Below the pieces are notes generated by a model. That model worked only from the letters and a program-made list of their open reading frames with translations. It had not been told where the DNA came from and did no database searches. From Cinclus cinclus (Eukaryota > Chordata > Aves > Passeriformes > Cinclidae), in contig NC_085047.1 of assembly GCF_963662255.1 (NCBI RefSeq), positions 95,549,619-95,613,618 of the forward strand: DNA of 64,000 bases, in the 5' to 3' direction. Made by a program: the position numbers and the translations under genes. Of the stretch, positions 25,200 to 36,630 are shown in pieces (the first letter of the stretch is position 1; each line of letters opens with the position of its first letter).

Positions 25200-25795
25200 A
25201 ATAGAATCATTATATTTGATGGGAAAATATTCTCACAAAAATACTATGGATGATGTTAGAGGACAGTTCTGGAGCTTGACTAGTCCAACCTCTTGCCCAG
25301 AACAGGATCAGTTAGAGCTGGTTGTGCAAGGATATGACCTTGCTTATTTCCAAGGATGTAGAGTTCACAGTCCACTACACTGTATGACCACCCTCACAGT
25401 AACAGAGCTTTTTATTGTCAAATTTCTTCTGTTTCAGTTTGTTCCTTCTTGTCCTGTCACTGGACTCCACTGAGAAGAGGCTGATTTAATGTCTTTTAGT
25501 CCTTTCCATCAGGTATTTATACATGTGGGTAAAATCCCACCGAGCCTTCTCTTCTCCAGACTGAACAGCCCCATCTCTCTCATGATTCCCTCCTATGTCA
25601 GATGCCCTAGCCTCTTAATCATCCTCTTGCTGTTTTCTGGACTTCAGGTTGTCTGCCAGTCCAAGCAGTACAGATATTTCTCACCAAGGCTGAGCAGAGA
25701 CGAAGAATTCACTACCTGCCGTCAGTGATCTGCCTAATGCAGCTCAGGAGGCCATTGGTTACCTTTGTCATGAGGCTACATTACACAAAGTCTCT
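25200..25795 (-). mobile_element. CR1 LINE fragment, minus strand
   Basis: Reading on the plus strand gives antisense CR1 from its 3' region inward. Landmarks are TAGTCCAACCTCTTGCCCAG near 25280, CAGTTAGAGCTGGTTGTGCA near 25309, CTTGTCCTGTCACTGGACTC near 25448, CTTCTCCAGACTGAACAGCC near 25551 and CTAATGCAGCTCAGGAGGCC near 25733. The octamer tail is not clear at 25200. Plus-strand frames of about 80 codons at 25216 and 25489 are antisense to the LINE. Confidence 0.87.
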
Positions 25796-25922
25796 TTGAA
25801 TTGTGAAAGCTAAAGAAGGGTTTCTGTTTCTATGTCTCTGATAGGACTCTCCTTCTGATAGAACTTAACAATTTTATAATCTATTGACTAAACTGTAACT
25901 AAATGATTGAAGAGAGTATATT

Positions 25923-26665
25923 TGTTGTGGTGCTGCTTTTTGGCAGAGGTTGCAATATGATCTCAGGAATTCTTGTTAGCTCTCAGCCTAGAGAAATAAG
26001 TTAGGCAATGTAGTTTCCTTTGACCTTATCAGAAACTCCTATGTGACTAATACTAGGGGTCAGCACTGTCTGAACCAGGAGTGAACCAAGCAGGAAAAGA
26101 TATAATTATCCCCTGACAGCCTTGGATCATCCCCCCCTTGCCTCAATCATCCTGGAGATTTGTTGATGACTAAAGCAATTCTAAGTGAGGTCCTTTGAGC
26201 TTTCCTAGACTGAAGTGGGTTGCCCCAGCACCGCCAAGTGCAGTGCCACTAGACGTTGCAAACTCTCAGGGTTGTGCTACTCAAAGGAAAATTGTCAAAA
26301 GCTGATGACAGGACCTGGACAGCTATCTCCACTCCTCAAGACTCAACAATTTTTGCCTGTTGAGAGATTGCAAAAACATCCAGCTTGAGTATTTCATTGA
26401 ACTCATGGGAGATTTTTAACAGGTATAACTTTGTATTTACTACTCTGTGGTTGTGTGTATGCTTGTGTGAATTGCTTTATATATACCATAGTATGAATAT
26501 TGTTACCTCAGATCTATAGTTGAGTCATTGCTTGTGCTTATAATAAATTCTATTGAATGATTTTGTATTAGTCAATGATTGAGCACTGCTGAATCCTTTA
26601 GAATTTAACCATGGATCAAGTCTGAGTTTGGCAAGGGAAACCCCTGTGAATCTCATGACACAACA
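25923..26665 (+). mobile_element. LTR with 7-bp inverted ends, plus strand
   Basis: The proposed 743-bp element begins TGTTGTG and ends CACAACA, a perfect 7-bp terminal inverted repeat. A poly(A) signal AATAAA is present at about 26541-26546, and a TATATATA-like box lies at about 26479, a plausible promoter-to-poly(A) distance. The flanks ATATT and GGAGG do not match, so no target duplication remains. That could mean flank decay, recombination between different copies, or mis-set ends. The family is not identified; ERVL is my guess from length and layout. Confidence 0.6.
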
Positions 26666-27655
26666 GGAGGGTTGCCCTTACTTTTTTGAACCTATTCCCT
26701 TTTGCATCCTGACCCTTCTGCATGAAGTGACTTAAACCACTCATTCCTGACACGTGTCTAGATGTCTATGTAGGTTATCATTATAGGGATGTATTATTTT
26801 CCAAAATAATCTTCAAGTGTAGGTCAGGCAATCCTATTACCCTTGTTTTACACCAGATGAATTCAGTGTAGATGAGATTAATCAGAGTCAAACCCAATGA
26901 CCTAGCTACATGGACAGGCTCAGCCTGATCCCTGCTGAGACATATGTACTCAAGATCAATTAGAAGTGAGAAAATTAGTTTCATTTCATTTTAGTATTTA
27001 ATGAAGTTAATGTACAGGAAGGTGTGTATCTGTAAGAAAAGAGGGAGAAGCAGTTAGGTTCCTATACTGATAAATAAATGCCTCCATTTTACACAGCTCA
27101 AATACAGGTAAAATATAGAGCTAGCCAATAGGAAAACTTCAAGTGTATATAACTACTCAAGTGCTTAAGTCTTTCTAGAGCTTGGGAATCTGACTCAGTG
27201 CTGAAATTTTACTATTTAAAATTACAGAGTCATTAGGTATTTGTGCATTACCAAACTTACCTCAACTTGTATTATCCTGAAAATAAGCATAAAACACATT
27301 ATTATTAACAGTTTAATGTGATTTCCCAATGAAATAGTGATTAACAGGAGATGAAATAATTCTTAGATAGACATCTATCTGCATGAAGTGGAAAATAAAT
27401 ATTAGAAACATGTGAGTTGAAGATTATTAATATTAATAACATTATGAAAAAAATCACTAAAGTATACTGAAAAAGCTTATGAAAGTCCCGTTCAGTCAAA
27501 TATTTTCACTTATATTCTTGTTTTATAGGTCTCTTGAAACAAATGCTAATTGTAGAACAGAATGAAATTAATAATCCTGAAAACATTAAAATTTAAACAA
27601 TGTAGACACCTCTCAATCTAATTTGTCCTCATTCTTTGCTCCATGTGAAGACTTT
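26666..27655. other. AT-rich unique sequence, no gene seen
   Basis: Nothing recognised beyond AT-rich unique DNA. Confidence 0.6.
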
Positions 27656-27659
27656 GTCC

Positions 27660-28115
27660 AAGTAGAATTGCATAGCCGTTTAGATTGAAAATGTATTTAA
27701 GATCATCAGGTCTAATGGTTAACACAACACTGCCAACGCCACCACTAAACCATGTCCCTAAATGCCACATCCATCCTTCTTTCAAATGCCTCCAGTGGTG
27801 GTGTCTCCACCCACCAGTCTTTGTGTTGCCTGCTCCAATGCTGAACAACCTTCTTGAGAGAGAAATTTTCCCTAGCATCCAACCTAAATCTCCTCTGGTG
27901 CAACTGAAGGCCACTTTTCTTGACTTGTCACTTGGGGAAAGAGACTTACCCCCACCTTCAGACATCTCCTTTCAGATACTGGTAGAGAGTAACAAGGTCC
28001 TCCCTGAGCCTTCTTTTCTCCAGACTGAACAGACACAGTTCTCCAAGCCATTCCTTAGAAGATGTTTCACCAACATTTTTGCTCTTGTTTAAATGTGCTC
28101 CAGCACCTCAAACCC
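27660..28115 (-). mobile_element. CR1 LINE fragment, minus strand
   Basis: Antisense CR1 landmarks are GATCATCAGGTCTAATGGTTAA near 27701 (as two adjoining short blocks), CAACCTAAATCTCCTCTGGT near 27880, TTGACTTGTCACTTGGGGAA near 27920 and CTTTTCTCCAGACTGAACAG near 28013. The end is CTCCAGCACCTCAAACC near 28099. It retains the 3' region and has lost its 5' part. The 135-codon plus-strand frame at 27685-28092 and the 115-codon minus-strand frame at 27618-27965 are decayed CR1, not genes. Confidence 0.88.
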
Positions 28116-30130
28116 TGATATAACATTATATATAGTTTATCCTAGATGTTATATTTACATTAAAGCCTAGTTACAGTAAGTAGAAATAGGTTTAGAAGAG
28201 AAAGGAACCTGAAAGGAAGCAGCAAATTTTAGTCATAGTTAGAGCTGTATCTATAACTATTTAAATTATTATTTTAATGCTTTGGAAAAACACAGCCAGA
28301 TGATGTCTGTCATGTGCCAAGTTAAGACCAGAAGCAATATTTGACCAGCACCCTTTGAACTCATTGTTAAAAGTGAGAGTTTAGTTGTGAACCTCTGACA
28401 CAACTAGTACTACATCATAAAATTGCTGTTATATGTTTGTTGAATTTAATGTAATGTGGCACTAAGCTGGCAAAAAATGACCTTGTTCAGTAGGCAGTAG
28501 ATTTGATTTAATCTATGAGACAATGACAGAGAAGCAGAAGCAAACATTACAAATCCTTTTCCTCATTTTAGTCCCTGTAAAAGATTAATTTTACTGTAGA
28601 ATCAGAAAGTACATACTAAAGCACCTTAAGGAGTGGGGGATGTCTCATCTGCTGGCTGCATTAGGACTCACCATCCTCTTTTCATGCACCATGCATCAGC
28701 CTGAAGAACAATATTCAGAGCCATTAGCATGATCAATAATGGCAGGGAAAGTCACTTCCTATTAACATGCCCCTCACCATACTTAGGCTGCCTGTGCCTG
28801 TAAATAGTTTTCTTTCTACTGACAAGTTGGTTTGGCATGAATAGTTTCAGGGAATCTTAGCTTTGCCTGCAAGACTTCCTCTAAAGTTAAATGCTTTCAT
28901 CTGAACACTTTCTTCTTTTTTCAGTTCACTCATTGACTGCCTTTAACTTATATTTTTTTTCCTTTTAATTTCTTTGGGTTTTTTTTGTTTTTTGTTTTTT
29001 TTTTTTAATCTCCTGAAAGTATGTAGTATTTTGAGTTAAAATTTGAGACCTTTTCTTCTGTTACATTAACATCACTTCAGCTGATACTATAGATCTTGTG
29101 AAAAAATTCTGTAATCTAACACATTATACTTACCTAAAGGCAAATAAAAATAAGAACATATCTCACTGTGATACCCAATATCACTTATCTAAAAATTAGA
29201 TTCCTTGTTCTTGATTAGAATATATAATACTGAGTAAGACACCTACATTGTCTGTAGTTACTGGTGAAAAAAACATTTTTTGAGAAAGGGCTCATTGCAA
29301 AACTCAGGGTGCGACAGAAATGTTTCAAATGTCAATAGAAAATGTTAAACATGAGGATCAATCTAAAGCCATTCATATGTGACATTCTTCTCAGTAACCA
29401 CAACAAATAGTAGACCTATAGATATCTCTTCTATGTTAAATCAAAAGCATGTGGTGGATCTAGCTGGATATTCTTCTGAATGCAGGCAACAGCTATCATA
29501 GTTTTGAAAAACTTCTTATTAACTGTTGGATAACAGAAGCATGATGCTTTTGAAAAATCTTGTTTATCCTGAGACACATTCTCCAGAGACCATTATGGTC
29601 CAGACCTGAGTTGGCCATGCTAAATGATATTTGGAGCTAATAAAAATAATTGGTCTTTCAGGTATTGATACTTCTGATCTGTAAATAGATTCATGTGGTA
29701 GAATAGATTAGTTGCCTTTTGAATTTCTTATTTCCCCCATCTCACATAATTGCAGTGCAAGATGACACCTGTAGGTGCAGATATCAGTTGATTCATACTT
29801 TTCTTGTCTATGAATGCTTCTGCTTCTTGAATTTGATATTGAAAAATGAAAAGAAAAGAGGTTCAGGGGAGGGGAGGAAGGAAACCATGTACTTGTGTTA
29901 ATTAGTGATGTGATCTTTCATTATTTAGTGAAAATTTAATTTATTTAAAGAAAACAGAGAATTATATAGACTAATTATACTTATCTAGCAATGTATTTTC
30001 CTAAGGAATCCTAAAATATGTACCTCTAGAGAGGGAAAAGAAGGGGGAAAAAAGTAAAAAGAAAAATGTAGGGAATTACTATAATATCCAAAACTGAAAT
30101 ATAAAAGAAAGGGAGAGAAGAGAGGAGGGC
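28116..30130. other. AT-rich unique sequence, no gene seen
   Basis: A T-rich low-complexity patch occupies 28950-29008. No gene or family-level repeat is recognised. Purine-rich DNA from about 30030 leads into the GGGAA array. Confidence 0.6.
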
Positions 30131-30434
30131 GGGAAGGGAAGGGAAGGGAAGGGAAGGGAAGGGAAGGGAAGGGAAGGGAAGGGAAGGGAAGGGAAGGGAA
30201 GGGAAGGGAAGGGAAGGGAAGGGAAGGGAAGGGAAGGGAAGGGAAGGGAAGGGAAGGGAAGGGAAGGGAAGGGAAGGGAAGGGAAGGGAAGGGAAGGGAA
30301 GGGAAGGGAAGGGAAGGGAAGGGAAGGGAAGGGAAGGGAAGGGAAGGGAAGGGAAGGGAAGGGAAGGGAAGGGAAGGGAAGGGAAGGGAAGGGAAGGGAG
30401 AAAGGGAGAAGGGAAGGGAGAAGGGAAGGGAGAA
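30131..30434 (+). repeat. (GGGAA)n pentanucleotide array, 53 perfect units
   Basis: From 30131 to 30395 the unit GGGAA repeats without interruption, 265 bp or 53 copies. An imperfect tail of GGGAGAA and GGGAAGGGA variants runs to about 30434. The plus strand is pure purine and the minus strand pure pyrimidine. Each unit gives a three-G tract separated by AA, so any four consecutive units fit the classic G-quadruplex pattern, and the purine/pyrimidine mirror-like run could also form a triplex. Every unit contains GGAA, the ETS-factor core. Assembled length of such arrays is often unreliable. Confidence 0.98.
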
Positions 30435-33400
30435 AGCTAACTTATAACTTATTTTAACAAGGACTTTTACAAATAATACATCTTACAAAATAAGTATTGA
30501 ATGGTATTTTCATGATCTAAGCAGAGAATATGCATATTTTTAGGAACAGTATTTCAAGCTGAACAATTTTTGCATGTGTTCATATACACATGCAAACAAA
30601 TATAAGTGTTTTTATATGTACACATGATCTTTTTTTAAAACGCCCTCTAGTTATTACAAAACTATCACACTAGATTTTTGAGACATCTGGTTAATTTACT
30701 GGCAAACTTGAAGAACACTTCCACGTTTCTTGGTGCATTGTGTGGAGTAGTCTAAGTTAGGTTGTATATACAATGAACAGAAAACATTGTGTTATTTTCT
30801 AACAGGTGGGAAAAGCAAATTCACAATTACTCTTATTTCAAGGACATGACATTGCATTACCTCTTGCTTTCAATAACTTGTTATATAGATATTTATGCTG
30901 CTGAGCTGGTTTCCACTACGTTTTTTTTTCCCCCCAGTATCGCCTTGCTGCTATGTATTAGAGACCTCAGTGAGATGTAAGATGTAAGAGGCATTGTCAG
31001 AAATGTTTCAGGCATATATCAGTGTCACATGATTACACGAGAGTCATCAGTAGTTTGCCAATGTCTTTAGAGTCGCTGTCCTAAAAAGGCATCTTCTGGA
31101 ACAAGTTTTCTTTTTCATGGAAACCAAACATCAGTAAAGCAAAATGCCTGTTACTTCATTTCTATTTAGTGGAATGCAGAAGTTATATTTATTTTATCTC
31201 TAAACACTTTTTTTCTATGGAGAACCAAGAGATATTTGAAAGACTTTAGAAAACTTACTAATCTCTTATATTCAAAATATTATTTTGCTACATTGTTTGC
31301 TCAAGGCTTTTGCATTTTTATAGGCATCATGCTTGCTGCTCATGTTAAATAAGCATTATTCATTCACATTGATTTTTTTCAGTTTTCTTTTCAGCTGAGA
31401 GTAGTCATGGTTCTCTTTGGTTGTTTATTCAGTAAGAATACTTAAGATTTCAAGAGCTTGATTTTATTTTTCTTGAATAAGTCTTTGAGGATTTATAACT
31501 TGGGTTGGCAGTAGAACTATAAACAATGTCTATTATCACTGTTTTAACCACTAAAATTTAAGCATCCAGGAGGGAAAACTGAAGAAGGTAATGCTTGCAA
31601 TTTTTATTTTTATACTATTACTATGAAAACTTTTTATTCTTACATGCTTTGTTAGAATTCATTATCATGGATCAGATATATTTTTACATTCAACCAGACA
31701 ATTTCTAGGATTGAAACCACATGGGAATCAATTGATGAGGGATTAGATTGCCTCATTAAGTTTAGTTCCTACCATCTTCAATAACAAGCAGTGAAAAAAA
31801 TAAATATATATTAAGAGAAACCATATTGGATTTTCAAGCAAAATATTAATGAACACAATACAATTCTCCTCACTTCATAAGAAATTGTTACCAAATGAAA
31901 AAGCTGTGTACACTGTATGCTACGTTTTAATAAAACTTAAAGAATGGGTTAATTCAGGGAAATAATCTACTAGTATTATTATCATGATTATTATTATTAT
32001 TATTATTATTACTTTCTATTATTATAATTATTATCACTATCATTGCTGTTGCTATGTATTTAATAGTTATAAGAAATAATTAAATAAAAATAATTCCATG
32101 AAGTCAGGAATGTGTCCTATTTGCATCTGTTATCAATTTACAGTGCTTTAAAGGATAGCAGGAAAATAGTATTTTTAGTGTGAATCAGGTTCTCTGTGCT
32201 TAAAGCAGGAAAGTAGAAGAAAATTATCATTCTTGATTTGGCACATCTTGATTAAATGCAATAAAATCTTTCTGTGGACTTCATTTCAGGACATTTGAAC
32301 ATAGAAAAAATATAAAATGCTCTTAGATGCTTTACTCTCTTTTACAAAAAAAAAGAAAAGAAAAAAGCAATCAACCAACCAAAAAACCTCTTGATATTCA
32401 TGCAAGTATTTAGCTGCTCAATTAAATTGAATGAAGGACAGAAATCTCGTAGGTGGACAGTTAAATCTTTCCTGATCACGAGAATCAAAACCCAGGTGTA
32501 GAGTAGAAGTACTGCTGTGTGGTATGGGAATGAGAACATTAGTTACTGAATCTTCACTGTGTTTCCCAGGTTCATCTTAGCTAATTTTATTCAGTGTTCA
32601 AAGACACCAATGTCATCCAATGATCCACTTGAGTTGACAGCTATTTTTTTGGTTTTTTTTCATATTCTAAGGACCACCAGATTTGTCCCATGTAGTTTTC
32701 TATTCCATTCTCCAAAGAACAAATTATTTCATAGCAGGTACATGGAGGATACAAAAATAATATGAACTTCTAACAATATGAATTTCTAGCTATGCTGAAT
32801 GCCTCTTAGTCTTCACTATTTATCACAAAGTGCTGAGTCAATTCAGTCATTGATGAGTCAATTCTCATTTCTTTCACAATGATTTCAAAGCTGGTTCTCA
32901 TAAAAGTATTCATTTTTAAATTCTCTGAATTGCTGACATTTGAGTTTCTTTCAGAGATTAAAAGCACATTAAAAGTAAGAACCATTGTGTTCTACGTTAT
33001 CTTTTCTTGATTCTAAATCTCTTGCCCCTTTAAATTTTTACATTTATTAATATACTTCCTATGTTAAGCTCTATAATATAACAAAAATACTTTAAAAAAT
33101 TAATGAACTGCCTTCTTGCTGATCATGCATTTGCTCTTTTTGTTGTTCCATTGCCATGAAGACCTATGTGTTCTAGAACAAAATTACAAAAAAAGCTTTA
33201 AATATAAATGTATCAGTGTTATGTTATGAACTATTTCATGCTGATCATATTATTTCTGTGGCTTTACTAGTTAAATTATACTCAGTTTCACAAAATAATA
33301 AATCTAGCTGAAACCCCTAACAGTGTAAATATAACAGCAAATCATTTAAGAAATACACATTGGAAATGTAAGAAATGTAAGAAAAATATGTTATATGTCA

Positions 33401-34890
33401 AAATTGTATAACCTTAAACCTACTTCTTTAAACTGTAGGACATTTTCACCAGTTTAGCTGGTAACAAGGTGGACTGGAGCAGCTGTTTCCAATAATTCTG
33501 TGTTTGCCTTTTAGCTCCGGTCTATATTTTTATAACTGGGTAAATATTGAATGATTATAAATCCACCTGGTGTTCGAAGAAGAGTAATCTACACTTACCT
33601 ACATTGACTTACAATTAAAATTTGTGGAACAAACCCTTTTCAAGTTAGTTTCATAAGATTTCCAGACTATAATGTCTCACCACTATCTTATGGAATAAAA
33701 TCATTTAAATTTGTTATCATTTAGTCTACTAGACATTTTTTTGCTAGCCCATGTTCTATTAATTCATTTTGTCTTCTAAAAACTAAAGTGACTCTTTGGG
33801 AAATATAAAATTGCATATAATCACACGTTTTGTAAATTATTTTTTATCTATCTTAAAATTGGCTAGCCATGGATCAAAATATCTATCCTTACTGTAGTGC
33901 CTGTCTACTTCAACTTCCTTAAAGAGAACTTTTATTAGGCTAATATTTCAAATGCATTCATGAAAAAAAGCAAAACTAACAGAATAAAAAAAAATAATAA
34001 AAAAGATGGATACTTAATAGGATGAACTCTTTTTTTTTTTTACTGCAAATGACAGAATCAAGGTGCAATCATCGTGTAAAATGTCCATTTTTTATTGCTA
34101 GCACCAAATTTTATGATACTTCTTGGACACAGAAGTAATTCCAGAATTTAAAAGTCCTGACAAAAATGTTATTGGAATTAATAAGCAGTGATAGGGAAAT
34201 CTTGCAAAATTAATGATTGTGAAAAACCTTTGGAAATCATGTTTGAGTTGTCCCCAGTCTGCAGTTATGATGTAGCTTCAGTGGGGGTAGGGTGGGGCAG
34301 AAAACAGAATTAAAAACGCAAATAAACAGAATGCACAATAAATAGTTGGTGTCCTTCCTCACTTGTGGCATATAATTACGTTTTGTGTTGAACAAACTGC
34401 AGCTCTGCTTTCCTGTTATGCAGACACTCTATTCATTGAGTCTGGTGTGCAATTAAGATGATGAGAAGGATTCAGTGAGGGCATGTCAGTTTGTTAATAC
34501 TGAAGGACCAAGTAGTTTTTATGAAGGAGCCAATCAATAGCACAACTGGAAAGTATTGTTTCAGTTCCTTTCATACAGCTTTCCCAAGAATGTGCAAAAG
34601 GAATTTTGAACCATATTGGTTTTGTTCTCCTTATTCTAATACTATCCTACTAGTCCCAGTGAGCTCCCAAATTAACAAGGGAGGCCCAGAGGTGTTTAAA
34701 GATATAATGTTTAATTTCAGGTAGTCCAAAATAAATATTTTATAGTTTCATCAAATCTTCAGACTGAACTATATGACAGCCCAAGATATTAAGTAGAAAA
34801 CTAAATGTCCATTAAATGATACTCCATCTAGAAACATTCAAGTAGGAAATGAAGGCTAAGCTCATACTCAAAATAGGGCTCACACTGAAC
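30435..34890. other. AT-rich unique sequence, no gene seen
   Basis: No gene or transposon recognised. It contains an ATT microsatellite near 31980-32015, an A-rich tract at 32345-32370, and T or A homopolymers near 30920 and 34029. Confidence 0.55.
31983..32012. repeat. (ATT)n microsatellite
   Basis: About eight ATT units in a wider ATT/ATC-like AT-rich stretch reaching about 32040. Confidence 0.85.
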
Positions 34891-34899
34891 TAATATAAA

Positions 34900-35700
34900 G
34901 TTGCTCAGGCCTTTGTCCAGCTGTCTAGAAAATGTCTGAGGACAGGTACTCATACAGCCTGTTCCAATGGGTAATAAAAATCACACTGAACATTTCCACA
35001 CCGCCTCTTATAAACAGCTACGACACCAGATTACTGTCTTCTGTTCCTCCACCAGGCCCTACTGATTCTCCATCTGTGTTCTCCACGGTTTATTGAAAGC
35101 ATTGGGTGATGACTGTTAAGCTCACTTCCCAAAATATTTTTCTGCCAACCCAGATGCCCAGGCTTTCCTTTCAGAGTCCATTCTCTTCTGCCTTAGAGGA
35201 TCTTGGTTTGACTCAGATGAGTTTATCCCTTTGAACAGGAGGTATCCTATTAAATCCTGTGGAAGTTTAAGGATCAAGAATGCTCAAGATGAACGTTAAT
35301 TGATCTTCTACCACCATTGGAAAGTTCTTCTCCTTCTGAACCTTATTTCTGGACAAAAAGACCTGGAAAATCTTTCTAATAAAGGCTGAGTCAGAGAAGA
35401 CAGCAAGCACCTCAGCCTTACCTGCATCCTCTGTCACAAAGTCACTTACCTCCTTTTCATGAGGACTCAGTTCCTCATTCAGAGCACATCTTCTGTCACA
35501 CTGACCGAGGTGATATCACCCATCTCTCAAGCACAGTGTGAGTCCAGACCTTTCTGGGTTTCTGGGTCCCTTCACTGTCACTGCCAGCCACAATTCTTGT
35601 GTTACATGCACTCTTCCTTACTAGTGAAACACCTATCAACCCTGGAGCTGGCCAGGAGCCTGATACACTCTGTGCAAGTCAGCTATAGGATATGAGCATC
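34900..35700 (-). mobile_element. Old CR1 LINE fragment, minus strand
   Basis: The core match is at about 35350-35450: ACCTGGAAAATCTTTCTAATA, then AAGGCTGAGTCAGAGAAGAC and CACCTCAGCCTTACCTGCAT. These correspond, as I remember it, to the antisense of an upstream part of CR1 ORF2. The rest of the interval has the same moderately GC-rich character but matches poorly, so the outer limits are rough. The frame at 35459-35695 has no independent support. Confidence 0.6.
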
Positions 35701-35745
35701 CACCCTTTTCAGTCAAGAGTTGTTCTCCCAGAAGGGAAGAGCTGA

Positions 35746-35960
35746 CCAAAAAAACCAAAAAAACCCAACAACAACAACAACAAAAAAAACTGGTTTGCAG
35801 AAACCCTATGGAGATCCAGAAGCAATTTACAGCAGAAATAATAGTTTTTTTGAGAAAAAAAAAAAAAAAGGAAGCAAATAGGCAATTAAATAAATAAAAA
35901 AAACCCACAAACTGCAGGGGGTGGTCATGGTGTGATTAATAAAAAAACAAACAAAAAACC
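35746..35960. repeat. A-rich low-complexity tract
   Basis: AAAAC, AAC and poly-A runs with almost no T on the plus strand. The minus-strand 90-codon frame across it is a translation of simple sequence. Confidence 0.8.
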
Positions 35961-36118
35961 AAAAGGTTCAACCCTATGACTGAACTCTCCCAGTCCTTGT
36001 TTAAATAAAAATCTGGAAGAAAAAAAAGCCAAGAACAAATGCCTCACAAACTGCCACATGGAAAGAGTTAAACCACTGGAAAACAAAGCAATTAAGAACA
36101 AAATAAAACACAGGAGGT

Positions 36119-36205
36119 TGTATTAGGTTTGTGTGCCAAGGTTTTGGTGGGGATTGGCATGACATCTGTGGGAAGTTGCTAGAAGCTTCCCTTCTATCAG
36201 CCTCT
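36119..36205 (+). mobile_element. 5' fragment of an avian LTR
   Basis: It starts TGTATTAGGTTTGTGTG and continues CCAAGGTTTTGGTGG, then GGAAGTTGCTAGAAGCTTCC. That matches the first 80-90 bases of an avian ERVL-type LTR family as I remember it. The rest of the LTR is absent; sequence changes to unrelated AT-rich and A-rich DNA after about 36205. It sits between two A-rich low-complexity tracts. Confidence 0.6.
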
Positions 36206-36275
36206 CTAACTAAAGATCTAAAGAAACCTCATGCAAAATGGAAATAGGTAGATAAATAAACAGCCAACCGCAAGT

Positions 36276-36630
36276 TAAGGAAAAAAAAAAACAACAAAAC
36301 ATACAAACAAAAATAAAACACACCTAACAACAACAACAAAAAAAAAAACCCCACAACTCACAAGAAAACAAACAAAACCAAACCAAACCAAAAAATCTTC
36401 CCAGACCCAACTAGAAAATTCTATAGTAAGAAAGAATACCTTCTGAAAAAACAGAACAAAACAAAACATGCCCATAAAAACCACATCTAAATAAATAGTA
36501 AAAACCCGAAAAACAACAAAAAAATTGTCATGAAAATTCACTAAATTCTCCCCCCCAAAAAAATCCAAAAAACTAAAAATAAAACCACCCCAAACAAAAA
36601 ACAAATAAAAGAAGGAAAAGCAAAAAAATG
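36276..36630. repeat. A/C-rich strand-asymmetric low-complexity block
   Basis: About 350 bp dominated by A with C, organised as loose AAAC, AACCA and ACA units with very little T or G on the plus strand. There is no fixed period, so it is not a clean microsatellite. The minus strand reads as a 135-codon open frame rich in Phe and Val (36275-36682), a by-product of composition and not a gene. Confidence 0.8.

Noticed and set aside
27685..28092. 135-codon plus-strand open frame
   Set aside because: It lies wholly within a minus-strand CR1 fragment and reads the antisense of the LINE.
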